Positions 8,035 through 16,571 of a stretch of 64,000 bases of DNA are shown here, piece by piece. The notes under the pieces were generated by a model that saw only the letters and a list, made by a program, of their open reading frames with translations, ran no database searches and was not told the origin of the DNA. Both the position numbers and the translations under genes were made by a program. The stretch's first letter is position 1. Each line of letters opens with the position of its first letter. This stretch comes from an uncultured Schaedlerella sp. (GTDB taxonomy: Bacteria > Bacillota > Clostridia > Lachnospirales > Lachnospiraceae): positions 81,828 through 145,827 of the forward strand of contig CAKSAJ010000005.1 in assembly GCA_934435195.1 (NCBI GenBank). Direction: 5' to 3'.

Positions 8035-9528
8035 TTACTCCTCTACACCGAGAATTTCTTTTACGGTCTCTTTCATTTTATCTGCATCGCACTCTTTTGT
8101 ATGTCGAATCTGTGCGTTGCGAATTTCTTCAATTGCATTCGGAATCGCTACTCCTGAAACCTTCTCAAGTTCGTCGATCAATGCAAATTCTTCTAATTCA
8201 TCATATTTCTCATCAATTGCTGTCATTACACTTCTTGCAAATTTATAAGGACTTGCTGTTGAAGCAACCAACATCTTTTTCTGATCCTTGCTTGCATCAC
8301 GATATGCTCTGCTTACATGTGCTGCGACAGCAGTATGTGTATCCATCACATATCCTGTAGACTTATAAGTTCCACCGATTGTCTCTTTTGTCTCTTCTTC
8401 TGTAGAATATCCGCCTTCGAAATCAAATAATTTTTCTTTCATCTCAGGAGTGATTTCATATACCCCATCTTTTTTCAAAGCTTCCATCAACTCACTGTTT
8501 TTCTTAGCATCCTGTCCTGCAATTGTATAAATCAATCTTTCCAGATTGCTTGAGATCAAAATGTCCATAGATGGTGATGAAGTCAAAACAAACTCTCTGT
8601 TTCTATCATATTTTCCTGTCTTAAAGAAATCAAACAAAACTTTATTTTCATTAGAAGCACAGATTAATTTTGCAATCGGGACTCCCATCTGTTTTGCATA
8701 ATAAGCAGCAAGAATATTTCCAAAGTTTCCTGTTGGAACTGTAACATTAATTTCTTCGCCATTTTCAATTTCTTCATTTTCAAGTAATTTTGCATAAGCA
8801 TATACATAATAAACAACCTGAGGAACCAGACGTCCAATATTGATTGAATTTGCTGATGAGAACTGGTATCCCGCATCTGAGAGTTCTTTTTCTAACTCTT
8901 TATCCTCAAAAAGTGCTTTCACTCCACTCTGTGCATTATCAAAATTACCATGGATTGCAACAACAGAAGTATTATCCCCTTTCTGTGTCACCATCTGTAA
9001 TTCCTGTACTTTGCTTACACCATTCTTTGGATAAAAAACAATAATCTTTGTTCCCGGCACATCTGCAAAGCCGGCAAGAGCAGCTTTTCCGGTATCACCT
9101 GAAGTAGCTGTTAAAATCACAATATCTTTTGTGACATTATTTTTCTTTGCAGCTGTTGTCAACAAATGTGGCAGGATAGATAATGCCATATCTTTAAATG
9201 CTATGGTTGCTCCGTGGAACAATTCCAAATGATATGTGTCGCCCACTTTTACAAGTGGAGCAATTACTTCTGTATCGAATTTAGAGTCGTATGCACTATT
9301 GATACAATGTTTCAACTCTTCTTCTGTAAAATCTGTTAAGAACTGTTTCATAACAGCATACGCTGTTTCCTGATAAGACATCGTTTTTAACTCATCCATT
9401 GTCACATCCAATTTTGGAAGTTCTGTTGGCACAAATAAACCGCCATCTTCTGCAAGACCTTTTAAAATTGCCTGAGAAGCTGTTACTGTCTTATCTGCGT
9501 TTCGTGTACTCTTATATAATAAGTTCAT
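8035..9528 (-). CDS. thrC: threonine synthase
   Basis: This is a PLP-dependent enzyme converting O-phosphohomoserine to threonine. At 497 residues it is the long ThrC form, with the conserved N-terminal segment LYKSTRNADKTVTASQAI, the PLP-lysine region FHGATIAFKDMALSILP and the catalytic-core motif ILTATSGDTGKAALAGF. PTGNFGNILAAYYAK is the phosphate-binding loop. GAGGATGAAAAG precedes the ATG. It follows leuD by 17 bases, so threonine synthesis is tied to asd upstream, which supplies aspartate semialdehyde. The homoserine steps are not in this window. Confidence 0.96.
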   Translation of the reverse strand: MNLLYKSTRNADKTVTASQAILKGLAEDGGLFVPTELPKLDVTMDELKTMSYQETAYAVMKQFLTDFTEEELKHCINSAYDSKFDTEVIAPLVKVGDTYHLELFHGATIAFKDMALSILPHLLTTAAKKNNVTKDIVILTATSGDTGKAALAGFADVPGTKIIVFYPKNGVSKVQELQMVTQKGDNTSVVAIHGNFDNAQSGVKALFEDKELEKELSDAGYQFSSANSINIGRLVPQVVYYVYAYAKLLENEEIENGEEINVTVPTGNFGNILAAYYAKQMGVPIAKLICASNENKVLFDFFKTGKYDRNREFVLTSSPSMDILISSNLERLIYTIAGQDAKKNSELMEALKKDGVYEITPEMKEKLFDFEGGYSTEEETKETIGGTYKSTGYVMDTHTAVAAHVSRAYRDASKDQKKMLVASTASPYKFARSVMTAIDEKYDELEEFALIDELEKVSGVAIPNAIEEIRNAQIRHTKECDADKMKETVKEILGVEE

Positions 9529-9545
9529 CTTTTCATCCTCACATA

Positions 9546-10034
9546 TTATTTTCTACTATTTGTATAGTTTACAAGTCCGCCCGCTGCGATTAATTTCTGC
9601 ATAAACTCTGGGAAAGCCTGTCCCTGAAATTCTGTTCCTTTTGTACGGTTATAAATTTTTCCACTGTCAAAATCTACTTCCACTTCATCTCCGGCCTCAA
9701 TTCCTCTTGCCGCTTCCGGACATTCGATAATTGGAAGACCAATATTAATTGCATTACGATAGAAAATTCTTGCAAATGTTTCTGCGATAACACAGCTTAC
9801 ACCTGCTGTTTTTAAACAAAGTGGAGCATGCTCTCTGGATGATCCGCAGCCAAAGTTTTTATTTGCTACGATCAAATCTCCCGGCTGTACTTTTTTTACA
9901 AAATCCGGATCAATATCTACCATCGCATGGCTTGCCAGTTCCTGTGCATCAAATGAATTCAAATATCTTGCCGGAATAATAACATCTGTATCCACATTAT
10001 CTCCATACTTAAATACATGTCCTTTTGCTTTCAT
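9546..10034 (-). CDS. leuD: 3-isopropylmalate dehydratase small subunit
   Basis: LeuD is the swivel-domain subunit that, with LeuC, isomerises 2- to 3-isopropylmalate. Its 162 residues match the short form seen in archaea and clostridia. Motifs include FKYGDNVDTDVIIPARYL at the N-terminus and NFGCGSSREHAPLCLK, the substrate-contacting loop. Its start ATG overlaps the final base of the leuC stop codon, the usual coupled arrangement for these two subunits. Confidence 0.95.
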   Translation of the reverse strand: MKAKGHVFKYGDNVDTDVIIPARYLNSFDAQELASHAMVDIDPDFVKKVQPGDLIVANKNFGCGSSREHAPLCLKTAGVSCVIAETFARIFYRNAINIGLPIIECPEAARGIEAGDEVEVDFDSGKIYNRTKGTEFQGQAFPEFMQKLIAAGGLVNYTNSRK

Positions 10035-11308
10035 TATTTGTCACCTACTTTCTCTGGATTCGCGATGCATCCTGCAATTGCACTTGCTGCTGCAACTTCA
10101 GGTGATGCCAGATAAATCAATGAATCAACATGTCCCATTCTACCTACAAAATTACGGTTTGTTGTTGAAACACATTTTTCTCCTGCTGCCATAACCCCCA
10201 TATGACCTCCCATACAAGGTCCACAGCTTGGCGTATTCACAGCACATCCTGCATCTACAAAAATATCAAGAAGACCTTCTTTAATACATTGCTTATAAAT
10301 CTTCTGTGTAGCTGGGATTACCATTACGCGCACATCCGGATGAACAGTGTGTCCTTTCAGAATTGCAGCTGCTTTTCTCATATCTTCCATACGTCCATTT
10401 GTACAAGATCCGATCACTACCTGGTCAATCTTAATTGGCTCCATTGCTTCAATCTCATCAATTGTCTTGGCATTTCCCGGTAAATGTGGAAATGCTACAG
10501 TCGGACGTACTTCTGCAAGATTGATTTCAACAACCTGCTCATACTGTGCATCTTCATCCGCTGTATACACTGTATACTCTTTCTTCGTATGCTCTTTCAA
10601 ATACGCTTCTGTCTTATCATCTACAATGAAGATACCATTTTTAGCACCTGCTTCAATTGCCATGTTAGCCATTGTAAATCTGTCATCCATAGAGAGATTC
10701 TCAATTCCATCCCCTACGAATTCCATTGATTTATATAAAGCTCCATCTACACCAATTTTACCGATAATATGAATAATAATATCTTTACCGCTCACATATG
10801 GTCCTGGTTTTCCTGTCAATACAAATTTGATTGCCCCTGGTACCTTAAACCACAATTCACCTGTTGCCATACCAGTAGCAATATCTGTTGTACCCACACC
10901 TGTAGAGAATGCTCCTAAAGCTCCGTATGTACATGTATGAGAGTCTGCACCAATAATACACTCTCCGGCAGCCACTACACCGGCTTCTGGAAGAATTGCA
11001 TGTTCAACACCCGATTTTCCTTGTTCAAAATACCATTTCAATCCCTGTTCTTTCGCAAACTCTCGGATTGCTTTTGAATTTTCTGCTGATTTAATATCTT
11101 TGTTTGGTGTAAAATGATCCGGTACAAATACAACCTTATCCTTATCAAACACATGATCTGACATCTGTTTTACAATTGGCAGAGCCATCGGTCCGGTGAT
11201 ATCATTCGCCATCACTACGTCTAATTTTGCCATGATCAGCTGTCCTGCCTCTACAGAGTCTAACCCTGCATGTGCTGCAAGAATCTTCTGTGTCATTGTC
11301 ATTCCCAT
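10034..11308 (-). CDS. leuC: 3-isopropylmalate dehydratase large subunit
   Basis: LeuC is an aconitase-family subunit holding the [4Fe-4S] cluster. It has 424 residues, the shorter HacA/LeuC type. GADSHTCTYGALGAFSTGVG, VIGSCTNGR and the CGPCMGGHMG segment supply substrate- and cluster-binding residues; the three cluster cysteines are expected in SCTN and CGPC. The ATG at 11308 has GAGGAGG eight bases upstream. It lies 97 bases after asd, with an unusual hairpin in the gap, and is coupled to leuD downstream. The asd-leuC-leuD-thrC order puts leucine and threonine steps on one message. Confidence 0.95.
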   Translation of the reverse strand: MGMTMTQKILAAHAGLDSVEAGQLIMAKLDVVMANDITGPMALPIVKQMSDHVFDKDKVVFVPDHFTPNKDIKSAENSKAIREFAKEQGLKWYFEQGKSGVEHAILPEAGVVAAGECIIGADSHTCTYGALGAFSTGVGTTDIATGMATGELWFKVPGAIKFVLTGKPGPYVSGKDIIIHIIGKIGVDGALYKSMEFVGDGIENLSMDDRFTMANMAIEAGAKNGIFIVDDKTEAYLKEHTKKEYTVYTADEDAQYEQVVEINLAEVRPTVAFPHLPGNAKTIDEIEAMEPIKIDQVVIGSCTNGRMEDMRKAAAILKGHTVHPDVRVMVIPATQKIYKQCIKEGLLDIFVDAGCAVNTPSCGPCMGGHMGVMAAGEKCVSTTNRNFVGRMGHVDSLIYLASPEVAAASAIAGCIANPEKVGDK

Positions 11309-11366
11309 CGTGACAACCTCCTCTATTCCAAATATTTTCTTTTATTTTTTCTTTATATTCGTTAAT

Positions 11367-11401
11367 ACCTTCGGACAAAGATTGCCCGAAGGTGCTTTTT
11401 T
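11367..11401 (+). terminator. hairpin in the asd-leuC gap, terminator-like on the plus strand
   Basis: ACCTTCGG pairs with CCGAAGGT around an 11-base loop, followed by GCTTTTTT on the plus strand. All flanking genes run on the minus strand, where the hairpin has no U-tract. It may block antisense transcription, or act in the asd-leuC message as a stability or processing hairpin. Confidence 0.5.
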
Positions 11402-11405
11402 GCAA

Positions 11406-12491
11406 TTATTTTGCCTGAATATATCCCTTTGCTGTCAAAGCTTCTGCACAAAGGACAGCACCGCCTGCTGCACCTCTTACTGTATTGTGGGACAATCCGA
11501 CAAATTTGTAATCAAACATACTGTCTTCTCTAAGTCGACCAATTGATACACCCATTCCGTTTTCATAATTTACGTCCTGTGTGATCTGTGGACGATTATC
11601 CTCTTCTAAATACTGGATAAACTGCTTTGGAGCACTTGGAAGGTTTGCTTCCTGTGGAAATCCTTTGAAATTCACAAGTTTTTCGATAAGCTGTTCTTTT
11701 GTAGGTTTCTTTTCAAAATTGATAAATACAGCTGCTGTATGTCCATTTAAAACAGGTACTCGGATACACTGACATGTAATCTTTGGAAGCTCGGCTTTCA
11801 CAATCTGTCCATTTTCTACTTTACCAAGTACACGAAGTGGCTCCTGCTCACTCTTCTCTTCTTCTCCTCCGATAAATGGAATAATATTTCCAACCATTTC
11901 CGGCCAATCCTTAAATGTCTTTCCTGCTCCTGAAATTGCCTGATATGTTGTAGCAACAACTTCTTTTGGTCCAAATTCTTTCCATGCTGCCAGACAAGGT
12001 GCGTAACTCTGAATAGAACAGTTTGGTTTTACCGCAATAAATCCACGAGTTGTTCCAAGACGTTTTTTCTGATCTGCGATCACATCAAAATGCTCTGCAT
12101 TAATCTCTGGTACTACCATTGGTACATCCGGTGTCCAACGGTGTGCGCTATTGTTAGAAACAACCGGAGTTTCTGTTTTAGCATAAGCCTCTTCAATTGC
12201 CTTGATTTCTTCTTTTGTCATATCTACTGCACTGAATACAAAGTCTACTGTAGATGCAACTTTTTCTACTTCATTTACATTCAATACAACCAGTTTTTTT
12301 ACTGCTTCCGGCATTGGAGTATCCATTTTCCATCTGTCTCCAACTGCATCTTCATATGTCTTTCCTGCTGAACGTGGGCTTGCTGCTACTGTTACCACTT
12401 CAAACCATGGGTGATTTTCAAGAAGAGAAATAAATCTCTGTCCTACCATTCCTGTTGCTCCTAAGATACCAACTTTTAATTTCTGTTCCAT
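11406..12491 (-). CDS. asd: aspartate-semialdehyde dehydrogenase
   Basis: Asd reduces aspartyl phosphate to aspartate semialdehyde, the branch point for Thr, Met, Lys and diaminopimelate. The 361-residue protein is of the archaeal/fungal-like type: GILGATGMVGQRFISLLENHP forms the NADP-binding fold, VVSNNSAHRWTPDVPMVVPE is the adjoining segment, and KPNCSIQSYAPCLAAW contains the catalytic cysteine. It follows argH by 50 bases and precedes leuC by 97 bases. The downstream pairing with thrC makes metabolic sense. Whether argH and asd share a promoter is not clear from sequence. Confidence 0.95.
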   Translation of the reverse strand: MEQKLKVGILGATGMVGQRFISLLENHPWFEVVTVAASPRSAGKTYEDAVGDRWKMDTPMPEAVKKLVVLNVNEVEKVASTVDFVFSAVDMTKEEIKAIEEAYAKTETPVVSNNSAHRWTPDVPMVVPEINAEHFDVIADQKKRLGTTRGFIAVKPNCSIQSYAPCLAAWKEFGPKEVVATTYQAISGAGKTFKDWPEMVGNIIPFIGGEEEKSEQEPLRVLGKVENGQIVKAELPKITCQCIRVPVLNGHTAAVFINFEKKPTKEQLIEKLVNFKGFPQEANLPSAPKQFIQYLEEDNRPQITQDVNYENGMGVSIGRLREDSMFDYKFVGLSHNTVRGAAGGAVLCAEALTAKGYIQAK

Positions 12492-12541
12492 TGTACATCT
12501 TCTCCTTTATCTAACTCTTCTATGATTTAACTGCATTATGA

Positions 12542-13921
12542 TTATTCTGCAATCAAATATGCTTCTTCCTGTGCAATCACTTTTTCCATTGCGGCCTTTC
12601 CTGGCGCCCCAATCGTATTCCTCATCTCAACACAAGTTTTCATACTGATTGCTTCATAAATATCTTCTTCAAATACCGGTGAAATTGCTTTGAACTCTTC
12701 TAATGACATATCATCGAGTGCAATATTCTTATCAATACAATATAACACCAGTTGACCTACAATACCATGTGCATCACGGAATGGTACTCCATGGTTAACA
12801 AGATAATCTGCTGCATCTGTCGCATTTGTAAAGCCATTCTTAGCACTGTTTTCCATTCTTGTTTTATTGAATTTCATCGTACGAAGCATTCCGGTAAATA
12901 ATGCCAGACATCCTTTGGTTGTGTCAATCGCATCAAAAACAAATTCTTTGTCTTCCTGCATATCCTTATTATATGCCAGTGGAATTCCTTTCATCGTTGT
13001 CAACATAGACATCAATGCTCCATATACTCTTCCTGTCTTACCACGAACCAGCTCTGCAATATCCGGATTCTTTTTCTGAGGCATAATACTGCTTCCTGTA
13101 CTGTATGCATCATCAATATCTACGAACTGATATTCATTTGAATTCCAAATAATCACTTCTTCTGAAAATCTGCTCAAATGCATCATCACAGTCGACATTG
13201 CAGACAAAAGTTCAATTAAATAATCACGATCTGCGACAGAATCCATACTATTAAGTGTCGGTCCTTCAAAATCAAGCAACATCGCAGTATATTCACGATC
13301 CAATGGATATGTAGTTCCTGCCAGTGCCCCTGAACCTAATGGACAATAATTCATTCTTGCATAAATATCTTTCATCCGGGAGCGATCTCTTTTAAACATT
13401 TCAAAATATGCTCCCATATGATGTGCCAGTGTAATTGGCTGTGCTTTCTGAAGGTGGGTAAATCCAGGCATATAGGTTTCCGTATTCTCTTTCATGATTT
13501 TTAAGAGTACTTCCAATATATCCTTTAACAGCTTATCCAATTCCAGAATCTCATCTCGGGTATATAACTTCATGTCGAGTGCAACCTGATCATTTCTACT
13601 TCGCCCGGTGTGCAGCTTCTTCCCTGCATCTCCAATTCTGTCAATTAAATTTGCTTCCACAAAACTATGAATATCTTCATATTTGTCCGTAATCTCCAAT
13701 GTCCCATTCTCGACATCTTGTTTGATTCCGTTTAATCCTTCAATAATCTGTTTCTTCTCATCTTCTGTCAGGATCCCCTGTTTTGCAAGCATTGTCACAT
13801 GTGCAATACTTCCACGGATATCTTGCTCATAAAACTTCTTATCAAAGGAAATGGATGCATTAAAATTGTATACCAGCTGATCCGTTTCTTTTGTAAAACG
13901 GCCACCCCATAATTGTGCCAT
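12542..13921 (-). CDS. argH: argininosuccinate lyase
   Basis: ArgH cleaves argininosuccinate to arginine and fumarate. The protein has 459 residues with the family start MAQLWGGRF, the HTGRSRNDQVA motif, and the fumarase/lyase signature SSIMPQKKNPD that carries the catalytic serine loop. The open frame begins two codons earlier at a TTG, but the ATG at 13921 has GAGAGGAAA about nine bases upstream and fits the conserved N-terminus. argG is not in this window. The upstream region contains a 20-base dyad near 14.03 kb. Confidence 0.96.
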   Translation of the reverse strand: MAQLWGGRFTKETDQLVYNFNASISFDKKFYEQDIRGSIAHVTMLAKQGILTEDEKKQIIEGLNGIKQDVENGTLEITDKYEDIHSFVEANLIDRIGDAGKKLHTGRSRNDQVALDMKLYTRDEILELDKLLKDILEVLLKIMKENTETYMPGFTHLQKAQPITLAHHMGAYFEMFKRDRSRMKDIYARMNYCPLGSGALAGTTYPLDREYTAMLLDFEGPTLNSMDSVADRDYLIELLSAMSTVMMHLSRFSEEVIIWNSNEYQFVDIDDAYSTGSSIMPQKKNPDIAELVRGKTGRVYGALMSMLTTMKGIPLAYNKDMQEDKEFVFDAIDTTKGCLALFTGMLRTMKFNKTRMENSAKNGFTNATDAADYLVNHGVPFRDAHGIVGQLVLYCIDKNIALDDMSLEEFKAISPVFEEDIYEAISMKTCVEMRNTIGAPGKAAMEKVIAQEEAYLIAE

Positions 13922-14026
13922 AGCCAATTTCCTCTCTTCTTTATTGTATTACTTTGCTCTGTAAGAATAAAATCCAGCCATATTCAGACTTTCTATATCT
14001 CCAGAGCGTTACTTTTGCACATTAGT

Positions 14027-14046
14027 TTAACATACTAAAGTGTTAA
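14027..14046. promoter_or_regulatory. dyad upstream of argH (possible operator)
   Basis: TTAACA-8-TGTTAA is a perfect 6+6 inverted repeat about 105 bases before the argH start, in AT-rich sequence. It could be a regulator site or chance; no convincing promoter could be fitted next to it. Confidence 0.25.
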
Positions 14047-14127
14047 TGTCTATCTTTTTTTCTATGAAAGCATCAAAAAATAGATTTCACTCTGTTTTTT
14101 ATTCTGCCAACATAAAGAAATTGCACT

Positions 14128-14805
14128 TTATTTATTCTTCTTATTTTCCGCTTCTTTTCGTTCTTTCATCGAAAATACACAGCCACAATAATCCTGTCGG
14201 TACAATCCATATTGCTCAGACAATTCAACCGAACGTTTATATCCATTTTTCTTTTTAAAATCCGACAGCAGATATTCTATCCCATATTCTTCAGCCAGCA
14301 GCATCCCAATCTCGTTCAGTTTCTGGGCATTTTTTAAAGGGCTGATACTCAATGTCGTCGTAAAGAAATCATATTCCCCATTCTTTGCAATTTTAGCAGC
14401 TTCCCGCAATCTTAATTCATAACATTTGAAGCATCTTTCGCCACCTTCTTTTACATTCTCCAGCCCACGTGCCATATTATAGAATTTCTCCGAGTCATAA
14501 TTTCCTGCAATAAATGTGACCGGATATTTAAAACGCATTTCTGATATCAGTTTTTGCTGTTCCAGCACTCTCTTTGTATATTCACTTTCTGGATATATAT
14601 TCGGATTATAATAAAATACTGTAACTTCAAAATATTGCGACAAATATTCTAAAACATAACTGCTGCATGGTGCACAGCAGCTGTGAAGAAGAAGCCGTGG
14701 CACTTTTTCTTCTTTTTTTAATTCCAGAATTAATTTATCTAATTCTTTCTGATAATTTACTTTCTGCCCTGCTTTACTGCTCACTTTCCAATTCCATACA
14801 CTCAC
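14128..14805 (-). CDS. queH: epoxyqueuosine reductase QueH
   Basis: QueH (formerly DUF208) reduces epoxyqueuosine to queuosine in tRNA and replaces QueG in many anaerobes. The 225-residue protein has the diagnostic N-terminal CC motif LLLHSCCAPCSSYVLEYL, a central GERCFKCYELRLREAA pair, and a C-terminal QDYCGC. Together these give the cysteines for the metal/cluster site. The start is read as GTG at 14805 with GAGG about ten bases upstream. A candidate promoter lies 50 bases upstream, so it may be transcribed separately from the ABC genes. Confidence 0.93.
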   Translation of the reverse strand: MSVWNWKVSSKAGQKVNYQKELDKLILELKKEEKVPRLLLHSCCAPCSSYVLEYLSQYFEVTVFYYNPNIYPESEYTKRVLEQQKLISEMRFKYPVTFIAGNYDSEKFYNMARGLENVKEGGERCFKCYELRLREAAKIAKNGEYDFFTTTLSISPLKNAQKLNEIGMLLAEEYGIEYLLSDFKKKNGYKRSVELSEQYGLYRQDYCGCVFSMKERKEAENKKNK

Positions 14806-14854
14806 GTTTTTTATTCCTCGTCTTTTCGTTTTCTATTATTCTTTTCTATCTTAT

Positions 14855-14883
14855 ATACTATCTCAATTATACACAGTTCGCAA
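14855..14883 (-). promoter_or_regulatory. candidate promoter of queH
   Basis: Minus strand TTGCGA (14883-14878), a 17-base spacer and TAGTAT (14860-14855), between the ABC permease stop and the queH start. Confidence 0.45.
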
Positions 14884-14936
14884 TTGTATCATCCAGCTTT
14901 TATACTTTTTTCACATACTCTTCATATTATTTTTCT

Positions 14937-15746
14937 TTATCTCTTCAATCGATTCTGATACCAATTTTCCACTGCATTGATCAATGCGTATAATAACATA
15001 GAAAAAACACATAAAATACAAATGCTCATCAACAGCCAATCCATTTTAAATACCTGACTCGAATAAATAATCAAATATCCAATTCCACTTCTTGCCGCAA
15101 GAAATTCTCCGATGATCACACCAACCAGACACAGTCCGATATTCACCTTCATATTACTGATAATTGCAGGAATTGACGACGGAAGCACAACCTTTGTCAA
15201 AGCCTGCTTCTTACTTCCATGCAGTGTATAAATAAGCCATAATTTTCCTTGATCTACAGATTCAAATGTTGTATATAAACTCAAAATACTTCCAAATATC
15301 GCAACTGACATTCCTGCCACAATAATCGTTGTCTTATTTGCTCCAAGCCATACAATCAACAGTGGAGCTAAAGCTGACTTTGGAAGACTGTTTAAAACGA
15401 CAAAGTAAGGATCTAATATTTCCGATACTTTTTTGCTGTACCATAGTAATACTGCTATGCAGACACTGATCAATGTCACTAAGAAAAAGCTGACTATTGT
15501 TTCATAAAATGTCGTCCATAAATGAACAAAAATAAAACCATTTAATATCATATTCAAAAAGCAACGGATTACTTTAGAAGGGCTGCTGAATATAAATGAA
15601 TCTATCAGGCCCGTTGTTGCCAAAACTTCCCACAGCAATAAAAATATCAGTAAAATTGCAATTCTTGACACTCGTACAATCCATCTATGCTTATTCTGCT
15701 GTTTTAAATAAGTTTTCTGTCCATCCGATAATTCATTCATAACCAT
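14937..15746 (-). CDS. ABC transporter permease, nitrate/sulfonate/taurine family
   Basis: This is a membrane subunit of an importer in the SsuC/TauC/ThiX group. It has 269 residues and about six transmembrane segments. An N-terminal hydrophobic anchor (ILLIFLLLWEVLATTGLI) precedes the BPD_transp_1 domain. The EAA-like coupling loop reads TLHGSKKQALTKVVLPSSIPAIISNMK, cut here into its recognisable parts GSKKQALTKVVLPSS and IPAIISNMK. It overlaps the ATPase gene by 14 bases, indicating coupled translation. No substrate-binding protein gene is adjacent, so the substrate cannot be assigned: sulfonate, thiamine precursor or another small anion are all possible. Confidence 0.9.
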   Translation of the reverse strand: MVMNELSDGQKTYLKQQNKHRWIVRVSRIAILLIFLLLWEVLATTGLIDSFIFSSPSKVIRCFLNMILNGFIFVHLWTTFYETIVSFFLVTLISVCIAVLLWYSKKVSEILDPYFVVLNSLPKSALAPLLIVWLGANKTTIIVAGMSVAIFGSILSLYTTFESVDQGKLWLIYTLHGSKKQALTKVVLPSSIPAIISNMKVNIGLCLVGVIIGEFLAARSGIGYLIIYSSQVFKMDWLLMSICILCVFSMLLYALINAVENWYQNRLKR

Positions 15747-16500
15747 TTAACTCCTCCCATATTAAATTGAAATAATTCTTAAATTCTGGTGCATTTCTTC
15801 GATGCATCGGTGTATCATTTTCCAATTCAAAGGAAATATCAACGATTTTAGAAATTGTAGCCGGACGTGGCGTCAAAATCAAAACTCGATCTGCCAGACT
15901 GACTGCTTCTGACAAATCATGTGTAACAAGAATCGCTGTTTTATGTTCATGCTTAAGAATCTGACCGATATCGTTTCCAACTGTAAGGCGAGTCTGGTAA
16001 TCGAGTGCTGAAAATGGTTCATCAAGCAAAAGTAACTCTGGTTCCAGGACTAATGTTCTTATAAGTGCCACCCTTTGACGCATACCTCCAGACAATTGAG
16101 ATGGTCTGGAATTTTTAAATTGCTGCAGGCCATATTGTTCTAATAATTCCAGTGCTTTCTTCCTTGTCTTTGCAGACAACATATGCCGGACTTCCAACCC
16201 TAATAAAACATTATGATAAACTGTACGCCATTCAAACAAATGGTCATGCTGTAGCATGTAGCCGATATTCGTTGTACTTTGTTTGAGATTTTTTCCATTC
16301 ATTTTGATAAGCCCTTTTTCTGGCTTTAGGATTCCACAAATAATAGATAGAAGTGTTGATTTTCCACAACCGGAAGGACCAACAATCGCAATAAATTCTC
16401 CTTCTGAAACACTGAAAGAAACATCCTCTAAAGCTTTTGTCTCTCCTTCCGTTGTGTGATATGAATATGTGATGTGTTGCATTTCTAAAATCGGTTCCAT
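15733..16500 (-). CDS. ABC transporter ATP-binding protein, nitrate/sulfonate/taurine family
   Basis: This is the ATPase partner of the downstream permease, 255 residues. Walker A is GPSGCGKST, the Q-loop is in YMLQHDHLFEW, the signature is LSGGMRQRVALIRTL, Walker B is LLLLDEPFSALD and the switch histidine is in ILVTHDLSEAV. These place it in the SsuB/TauB-like group. GGAGCG lies about six bases upstream of the ATG. The gene begins 71 bases after an M20 hydrolase on the same strand. No binding-protein gene is found on either side, so it must be encoded elsewhere or be missing. Confidence 0.92.
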   Translation of the reverse strand: MEPILEMQHITYSYHTTEGETKALEDVSFSVSEGEFIAIVGPSGCGKSTLLSIICGILKPEKGLIKMNGKNLKQSTTNIGYMLQHDHLFEWRTVYHNVLLGLEVRHMLSAKTRKKALELLEQYGLQQFKNSRPSQLSGGMRQRVALIRTLVLEPELLLLDEPFSALDYQTRLTVGNDIGQILKHEHKTAILVTHDLSEAVSLADRVLILTPRPATISKIVDISFELENDTPMHRRNAPEFKNYFNLIWEELNGYE

Positions 16501-16571
16501 TCAGACGCTCCATTTTTTCTATATTAATAGTGTATGACAGAACCTAAAATCAGTGAAAGAAACTCCTTTGT

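Noticed and set aside
11202..11405. 67-codon minus-strand frame between asd and leuC
   Set aside because: It runs into leuC in another frame and through the hairpin; its start is next to the asd stop without a suitable site.
16244..16513. 89-codon minus-strand frame
   Set aside because: Overlaps the ABC ATPase in another frame; the ATPase has all its motifs.
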